NCBI GenBank assembly: GCA_046351555.1
Contig: JAXLYI010000003.1
Location: forward strand, 434,001 to 498,000
Length of the DNA stretch: 64,000 nucleotides
Direction of reading: 5' to 3'
Source: CAISKJ01 sp046351555
GTDB lineage: Bacteria; Myxococcota_A; Polyangia; Polyangiales; Ga0077539
Of the stretch, positions 59,898 to 64,000 are shown piece by piece (within the stretch, counting starts at the first letter, position 1; every line of letters starts with the position of its first letter). The translations under genes and the position numbers were made by a program. The notes below the pieces were generated by a model that did not search any database, had not been told where the DNA came from, and was given only the letters and a program-made list of their open reading frames with translations.

Positions 59898-60518
59898 ATG
59901 GCGAAATTCACCGCAAGCCAGCACGCCTACATCGCGAAGCGCGCGCGGCATAAAGAGGTCGGCCCCGACGAGGGCGGGGGCGAGCTCAACATCATCCCCT
60001 TCCTCGACATCATCATGAACGTGCTGATGTTCCTCCTGGCCACCATCGCCACGGTCTTCACCGCGACGATCCCGGTGCCGGCGCCGTCGAGCAACCCTCG
60101 GCCCAACAGCGGCCAGCAGCAGGAGCGGCTCAACATCACCGTGAAGGTCATGCCGTCCGGCTACATCGTCGGCGCCGGCGGCGGCTTCCTCCTCCCGGGC
60201 TGCACCACCATCGGCGCCGCGTCGATCACCGTGGCCAACCGCGGGAGCGCCGACGCCGAGGGCTACACGCACGACTTCGCCGCGCTCACCCAGTGCATGC
60301 AGGCGATCCGGCGGCAGTGGGCCACCGAGGTCGCCAACGACCACTCGATCAACGTCGCCACCAACTCCGACGTGCCCTACGGCGTGCTCGTGCGCACGAT
60401 CGACGCGGTCCGCGAGGCGCGGCCCAACGCCTGCCGCCTCAACGACGACCTCCGCAGCGGCGACTTCTCCAACGCCGACTGCCTCTTCCCCGAGGCCACC
60501 CTCGGCGTGCTCAGGTAG
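59898..60518 (+). CDS. ExbD/TolR-family protein, first of the rightward cluster
   Basis: The 206-aa protein has a basic N-terminus (FTASQHAYIAKRARHKEVG), one membrane helix (NIIPFLDIIMNVLMFLLATI) with conserved Asp37, and a larger periplasmic domain with four cysteines and GVLVRTIDAVREARPNACRL. The periplasmic part is longer than classical TolR, suggesting an added binding surface. It is in the TolQ-TolR-TolR operon, 37 nt after TolQ and 21 nt before the next gene. Confidence 0.9.
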   Translation: MAKFTASQHAYIAKRARHKEVGPDEGGGELNIIPFLDIIMNVLMFLLATIATVFTATIPVPAPSSNPRPNSGQQQERLNITVKVMPSGYIVGAGGGFLLPGCTTIGAASITVANRGSADAEGYTHDFAALTQCMQAIRRQWATEVANDHSINVATNSDVPYGVLVRTIDAVREARPNACRLNDDLRSGDFSNADCLFPEATLGVLR

Positions 60519-60539
60519 ACGAAGGGAGCAGCCACCGCC

Positions 60540-61103
60540 ATGTCAGGCCCAGCCCACGCCGAGAAGGCCACCCTCGTCGCCGTCCGCCGCGAGATCGCCC
60601 GCAAGAAGCGCCAGAACCGCGTCGAGCACGTCGCCGAGGATCTCAACGTCGTGCCGATGATGGACATGATGACCATCATCCTGGTGTTCCTCCTCAAGTC
60701 GCTGTCGTCGTCGTCGGCCAACATCCCCCAGGGCGACGACCTGCGCCTGCCCCGCTCGACGATCGACACCGCGCCGTCGAACGCGCTCCAGGTCATCATC
60801 TCCCGCGTCTCCATCTCCGTGAACGGCCGCTTCATCGCCGGCCTGCAGAACGGCAACGTCGACCCGTCGCTCATCCGCGGCGGCGCCAACGGCCTGCTCA
60901 TCAACCCGCTCTCCGACCACATGCGCGAGCAGGTGCAGGTCGCCCGCACCCTCGCGCAGCGCGCCGGCCAGGAGTTCCGCGGCGAGGTCGCCATCATCGC
61001 CGACAAGAGCCTGCCCTCGCGCACCGTCTACTCGGTGCTCTACACCTGCGGCCAGGCGGGCTTCGCCGACTTCCGCCTCCTCGTCCTCAAGGGCGGGCGC
61101 TAG
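60540..61103 (+). CDS. ExbD/TolR-family protein, second of the rightward cluster
   Basis: The 187-aa protein has a charged N-terminus (VRREIARKKRQNRVEHVAED), a membrane helix (NVVPMMDMMTIILVFLLKSL) with Asp42 in the conserved position, and the periplasmic domain with DKSLPSRTVYSVLYTCGQAG near the C-terminus, paralogous to the leftward second TolR (DRRTPWSIIKAVARTCSQAG). GAAGGGAG upstream of ATG60540 is a plausible ribosome-binding site. It probably forms a heteromeric motor with TolQ and the first TolR. Confidence 0.9.
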   Translation: MSGPAHAEKATLVAVRREIARKKRQNRVEHVAEDLNVVPMMDMMTIILVFLLKSLSSSSANIPQGDDLRLPRSTIDTAPSNALQVIISRVSISVNGRFIAGLQNGNVDPSLIRGGANGLLINPLSDHMREQVQVARTLAQRAGQEFRGEVAIIADKSLPSRTVYSVLYTCGQAGFADFRLLVLKGGR

Positions 61104-61123
61104 GCCCACCGCTCGAGGCCCAC

Positions 61124-61231
61124 GTGCTCTGGCCCAAGATCCTCGGCGTGCTCATCGTGCTCGGCCTGCTCGGCGGGCTGCTCTACCTCGGCAGCCGCAT
61201 CCCGCCCAACGACTCCGGCTCCGACGGTTAA
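61124..61231 (+). CDS. 35-aa single-pass membrane peptide in the motor operon
   Basis: A short ORF from GTG61124 to TAA61231 encodes LWPKILGVLIVLGLLGGLLYL, one good membrane helix, followed by GSRIPPNDSGSDG. It starts 20 nt after the second TolR stop, in the same direction, and its codon use matches the operon. Small membrane peptides of this kind often stabilise complexes. An ORF this short could be chance, but the hydrophobic core and position favour a real gene. Confidence 0.5.
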   Translation: MLWPKILGVLIVLGLLGGLLYLGSRIPPNDSGSDG

Positions 61232-61245
61232 CGTCCGCGCCGCGC

Positions 61246-61265
61246 GCCGTCAGGATCCTGACGGC
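61246..61265. promoter_or_regulatory. Perfect 20-bp palindrome downstream of the motor operon
   Basis: GCCGTCAGGATCCTGACGGC is a perfect inverted repeat without a loop, 14 nt after the peptide's stop. No T-tract follows, so termination by an intrinsic mechanism is unlikely; a dimeric-protein operator for the beta-barrel gene at 61469 is an equal possibility. The rest of the 237-bp gap has no other feature. Confidence 0.5.
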
Positions 61266-61468
61266 ACTCACCCGTCCTCCCTTCGCACAGCGTGGCAATT
61301 CGGCGCCGGCCCCGTGGCCTGCTTCTTGCGCGAAGGCTCGACCGCGAGTCGCCCGCGCGGCGCGTCGGTCGTTGACAACGGTCCGGCGTTCGTGTGACGA
61401 GTCGCGCGCGGCGGAATCCCGTCGCGAACGCGCGCCCCCTGACGTTTCGCCGATACGAAGGTCACTCC

Positions 61469-62608
61469 ATGAGAAGGTTCGCCCCCGTCGCGCTGCTGAC
61501 CGCCCTCGCGCCCGCCAGCGCCCTCGCCCAGCAGGCGCCAGCCGCCACGCCGGCCCCCGCCGCCGCGCCCGCACCCGCAGCGACGCCGGCCCCCGCCCCC
61601 GCCGCCGCGCGGCGCCCGACCCCGTGGGCCGCGTCGCAGCTCTCGATCACCTCCTCCGCCAACTGGGACCTCTTCGACTACAGCTACCGCCCGTCGAGCC
61701 GGTCGCTCTCCGTCATCGACCTCAACGTCTCGCTCCGCCCGCGCTACCGCATCAACCGCGCCCTGCAGCTCCGCGCGCGCTGGGACTACAACTTCGAGTT
61801 CACCAACTCCGACACGACCCAGACGCAGTACGAGCCCCGCTTCGGCGACCCGTCGCTCGACCTGTGGTTCCTTGGCCTGCCCTCGCTCGGCGACTTCCGC
61901 TTCGCCCTCGCCGGCGGCTTCATCTTCCCGGTGTCGCCAGAGTCGCGCGCGCAGACCCTCATCCTCACCCCGCGCGTCATCGGTCAGGTGGCCTGGGGCA
62001 TCGAGGCCCTCGGCGGCGAGATCGCGGTGATCGGCCAGGTCATCTACTCGCACCGCTTCCTCCAGTACACCACGCCCGGCATCCGCGGCGACTTCCCCTA
62101 CCAGCGCACGGTCAACGCCGACTTCACCGGCAGCCCGGGCATCGCCAACCAGCTCTCGGGCCTCCCCGGCGTGCACGACCAGCTCTCGTGGACGGTGATC
62201 CTCGCGCCGAGCTGGGGGAAGTGGAGCCCCGGCGTCGCCTTCTCGATGACCCACCAGTGGTCGTACGACATCAGCCGCGGCGGCTCCACGACCGCGACCA
62301 CCTCGGCCAACCAGCTCCCCACCGGCGACCACCTGCGGCAGCTCTCGTCGTTCTCCGGCTGGCTCGACTACAACCCCACCGCGTGGCTCACCATCGAGGC
62401 CGGGTACTTCATGACCCGCCGCCTCCTGCGCGACGACGGCACCTGGGGCAACCCGATCTACGACCCGTACCAGGACTGGCGCGTGTACCTCAACGCCAAC
62501 ATCGTCCTCGACAAGTTCTTCGAGGCGATCACCGGCGGCGGCCAGGGCGAGGGCGGCGTCATCCGCACGCAGAACACCCCGCGCCGCGACGTCACCGCGC
62601 GCTTCTGA
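61469..62608 (+). CDS. Predicted outer-membrane beta-barrel protein
   Basis: The 379-aa product starts at ATG61469 with a signal peptide (MRRFAPVALLTALAPASALA), then an Ala/Pro linker and a barrel-like body of alternating aromatic/polar strands: QLSITSSANWDLFDYSYRP, RARWDYNFEF, ALAGGFIFPVS, QLSWTVILAPSW, GVAFSMTHQW and WLTIEAGYFM. The C-terminus ends with a strand followed by RDVTARF (terminal Phe), as in many outer-membrane barrels. In the operon context it may be the outer-membrane element linked to the Tol-like motor. It could also be a porin. Confidence 0.75.
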   Translation: MRRFAPVALLTALAPASALAQQAPAATPAPAAAPAPAATPAPAPAAARRPTPWAASQLSITSSANWDLFDYSYRPSSRSLSVIDLNVSLRPRYRINRALQLRARWDYNFEFTNSDTTQTQYEPRFGDPSLDLWFLGLPSLGDFRFALAGGFIFPVSPESRAQTLILTPRVIGQVAWGIEALGGEIAVIGQVIYSHRFLQYTTPGIRGDFPYQRTVNADFTGSPGIANQLSGLPGVHDQLSWTVILAPSWGKWSPGVAFSMTHQWSYDISRGGSTTATTSANQLPTGDHLRQLSSFSGWLDYNPTAWLTIEAGYFMTRRLLRDDGTWGNPIYDPYQDWRVYLNANIVLDKFFEAITGGGQGEGGVIRTQNTPRRDVTARF

Positions 62609-62820
62609 TCGTCCCCGCGTTCCCCTCCCCCTCCCCTCCCATCACGAAGTGCATCGACGTTAGACCGCCCCGCGTGGGACGGCCGTCGAGAGGCACTGCC
62701 GTCGCCGTGGCCGGTCGACCGACGCCCCTCGACGCCCTCCCCTGACGCGCCTTCGCGGCGAGGGAGCGGGCGCTCGGCCGACGTCCGCCCGGCGCGCAGA
62801 AGCCACAGGGAGAACCCACC

Positions 62821-64000
62821 ATGCCGAGCCTCCACGCCCTCCTCTCGCAGAAGAAGTTCGCCCGCGCCGTCGCCGCCGGGTCGGTCGCCCTCGCCGCCGG
62901 CGGGATCGTGCTCCTCCGCGCGCCCGCGCCCGGCGGGGCCGCGCCGCACCGCGACCCCGTCCATGAGGTCACCGCCACCCCGGGCGGGCGCGCGCCGCGG
63001 GCGGAGTTTCGCGGCGCCCGCGCCCACGGACGTCTCGCCCTCGCGCAGGGGCGCGTCGAGGCCGACGGGACGCGGCAGGTGTACGCCGAGCTCCGGCTGA
63101 CCGCCGACGAGGCCCCGCCCGCGCAGGGCGAGGCGCGCCCCGTCGCGATGGCCCTCGTGCTCGACGTGTCGGGCTCGATGACGGGCGAGAAGATCGAGCA
63201 GGCCCGCCAGTCGGTGCTCGCGATGGTCGAGCAGATGCGCGACACCGACCAGATCGCGCTCGTCACCTACAGCGACAGCGCCCGCGTGGTGCAGCCCCTC
63301 GCCACCGTGCGCGACGTGCGGGCGCAGCTCCGGGTGACCGTCCCCACCATCCAGATCGAGGGCGGCACCAACATCCCCTCGGGCCTCGTGCTCGGCGCGC
63401 AGGCGCTCTCCGACGCGCCCGAGAGCATGGTGCGCCGCGTGGTGCTCATGTCAGACGGGCGCGACGGCTCGGGCCAGGACCTCGAGCGCGTCGCCGAAGA
63501 GGTGCGCACCCGCGCCGACCGCGGCGTCACCCTCTCGTCGCTCGGCGTCGGGTCGGACTACGACGAGCGCTACATGTCGCGCCTCGCCGACGCGGGCCGC
63601 GGGAACTACGAGTTCCTCCGCGACGGGGCGCAGCTCCGGGCCTTCCTCGGGCGCGAGCTCCAGCAGGCGACGCGCACCACGGTGGAGCGCGCGGTCGCCG
63701 AGGTCCACCTCCCCGCGGGCTGGCGCCTCACGCGGGCCTACGGCGCCGAGGCCGTCGGCACCACCGGCACCGTCCGCCTCCCCATCGGCGCGCTCGCGGC
63801 CGGCGAGGAGCGCCGCCTCGTGCTCGACCTCGCCGTCGACGCGCCCGCCCTCGCCGCCGGCACCGCCGGCTCGCTCGCGGGGACCGTCTCCTGGCGCGCC
63901 GTCCCCGACGACCGCGACGTCCGCGTAGAGGCCTCGGGCCTCGCGCTCGGCCTCGCCGCGACGGGCGCCGAGGCCCTCGCGTCGCGCGACGCGTCGGTGT
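62821..64000 (+). CDS. VWA-domain membrane-anchored protein, truncated by window edge
   Basis: An open frame runs from ATG62821 to the last base without a stop. The ribosome-binding site AGGGAGA lies upstream. The protein has an N-terminal anchor or signal (AVAAGSVALAAGGIVLLRA), a linker, and a VWA domain with the full MIDAS set: DVSGSM, the Thr of EGGTN, and the Asp of VLMSDGRDG. A C-terminal beta-rich region follows (VHLPAGWRLTRAYGAE). The layout recalls bacterial inter-alpha-trypsin-inhibitor-like or Vault/VWA proteins. It is probably an extracytoplasmic ligand-binding protein; the C-terminus is outside the window. Confidence 0.82.
   Translation, partial: MPSLHALLSQKKFARAVAAGSVALAAGGIVLLRAPAPGGAAPHRDPVHEVTATPGGRAPRAEFRGARAHGRLALAQGRVEADGTRQVYAELRLTADEAPPAQGEARPVAMALVLDVSGSMTGEKIEQARQSVLAMVEQMRDTDQIALVTYSDSARVVQPLATVRDVRAQLRVTVPTIQIEGGTNIPSGLVLGAQALSDAPESMVRRVVLMSDGRDGSGQDLERVAEEVRTRADRGVTLSSLGVGSDYDERYMSRLADAGRGNYEFLRDGAQLRAFLGRELQQATRTTVERAVAEVHLPAGWRLTRAYGAEAVGTTGTVRLPIGALAAGEERRLVLDLAVDAPALAAGTAGSLAGTVSWRAVPDDRDVRVEASGLALGLAATGAEALASRDASV

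Noticed and set aside
61246..61265. Palindrome considered as a firm intrinsic terminator
   Set aside because: It has no loop and no T-tract, so it was recorded only as a regulatory dyad.

Overview
The window is a very GC-rich bacterial chromosome segment. Third codon positions are almost all G or C, and GTG and TTG starts are common. The gene content points to the Myxococcota, probably a Polyangia or Sandaracinaceae-like lineage. Signs are a MYXO-CTERM-like sorting tail and a MopE-type metal-binding motif (11453-13288), many Cys-rich lipoproteins, sigma-54 enhancer-binding proteins (one with an FHA domain), ECF sigma factors with overlapping partner genes, DUF1592/DUF1552 proteins, and Tol/Exb motor clusters of the AglRQS kind (one TolQ plus two TolR). 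The lineage is inferred; no rRNA or tRNA gene was seen. Genes are densely packed. Many same-strand neighbours overlap by exactly 4 nt, and several convergent genes end with stop codons back to back.

Layout. 1-9.5 kb: the tail of a universal stress protein, a solitary CD-NTase-like nucleotidyltransferase, secreted Cys-rich and VWA lipoproteins, a TauE/SafE permease, DUF423 and class I FBP aldolase, a coiled-coil membrane protein and an RlmI-like methyltransferase. 8.7-24.6 kb: an extensin-like peptidase-fold protein with a GspC-like PDZ protein, a CPBP protease, a MYXO-CTERM protein, a double-psi beta-barrel lipoprotein, a WD40-like protein, a thioesterase, a glycerophosphodiesterase, a large TPR-like membrane protein, a DsbA/FrnE oxidoreductase, a poly-proline TPR protein, a dihaem lipoprotein and an ECF sigma module. 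24.6-34.8 kb: a PHA-system protein, inositol-3-phosphate synthase, an NtrC-type regulator, an FHA enhancer-binding protein that lacks GAFTGA, an eight-repeat IPT/TIG protein and a second ECF sigma operon of four overlapping genes.

34.8-46 kb: a double-length Cys/Met-type PLP enzyme, a 7TM-GAF histidine kinase, a zinc-ribbon membrane protein, a two-gene AAA-ATPase plus TOPRIM-like module (a candidate defence system) and a long BNR-like lipoprotein. 45-51 kb: a fully overlapping five-gene operon on the minus strand (alpha/beta hydrolase lipoprotein, DUF1592, DUF1552, lipoprotein, YihY/BrkB). 51-56.6 kb: a large membrane protein, an isolated SctL/FliH-like gene pair, an M50 protease, a Fur regulator and a single-pass membrane protein.

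56.6-64 kb: two divergent motor clusters, each with one TolQ/ExbB and two TolR/ExbD genes, separated by 627 bp that hold candidate divergent sigma-70 promoters. The rightward cluster continues into a 35-aa membrane peptide, a predicted outer-membrane beta-barrel and a VWA protein cut by the window edge. Together they suggest an envelope-spanning proton-driven machine related to gliding or Tol systems.
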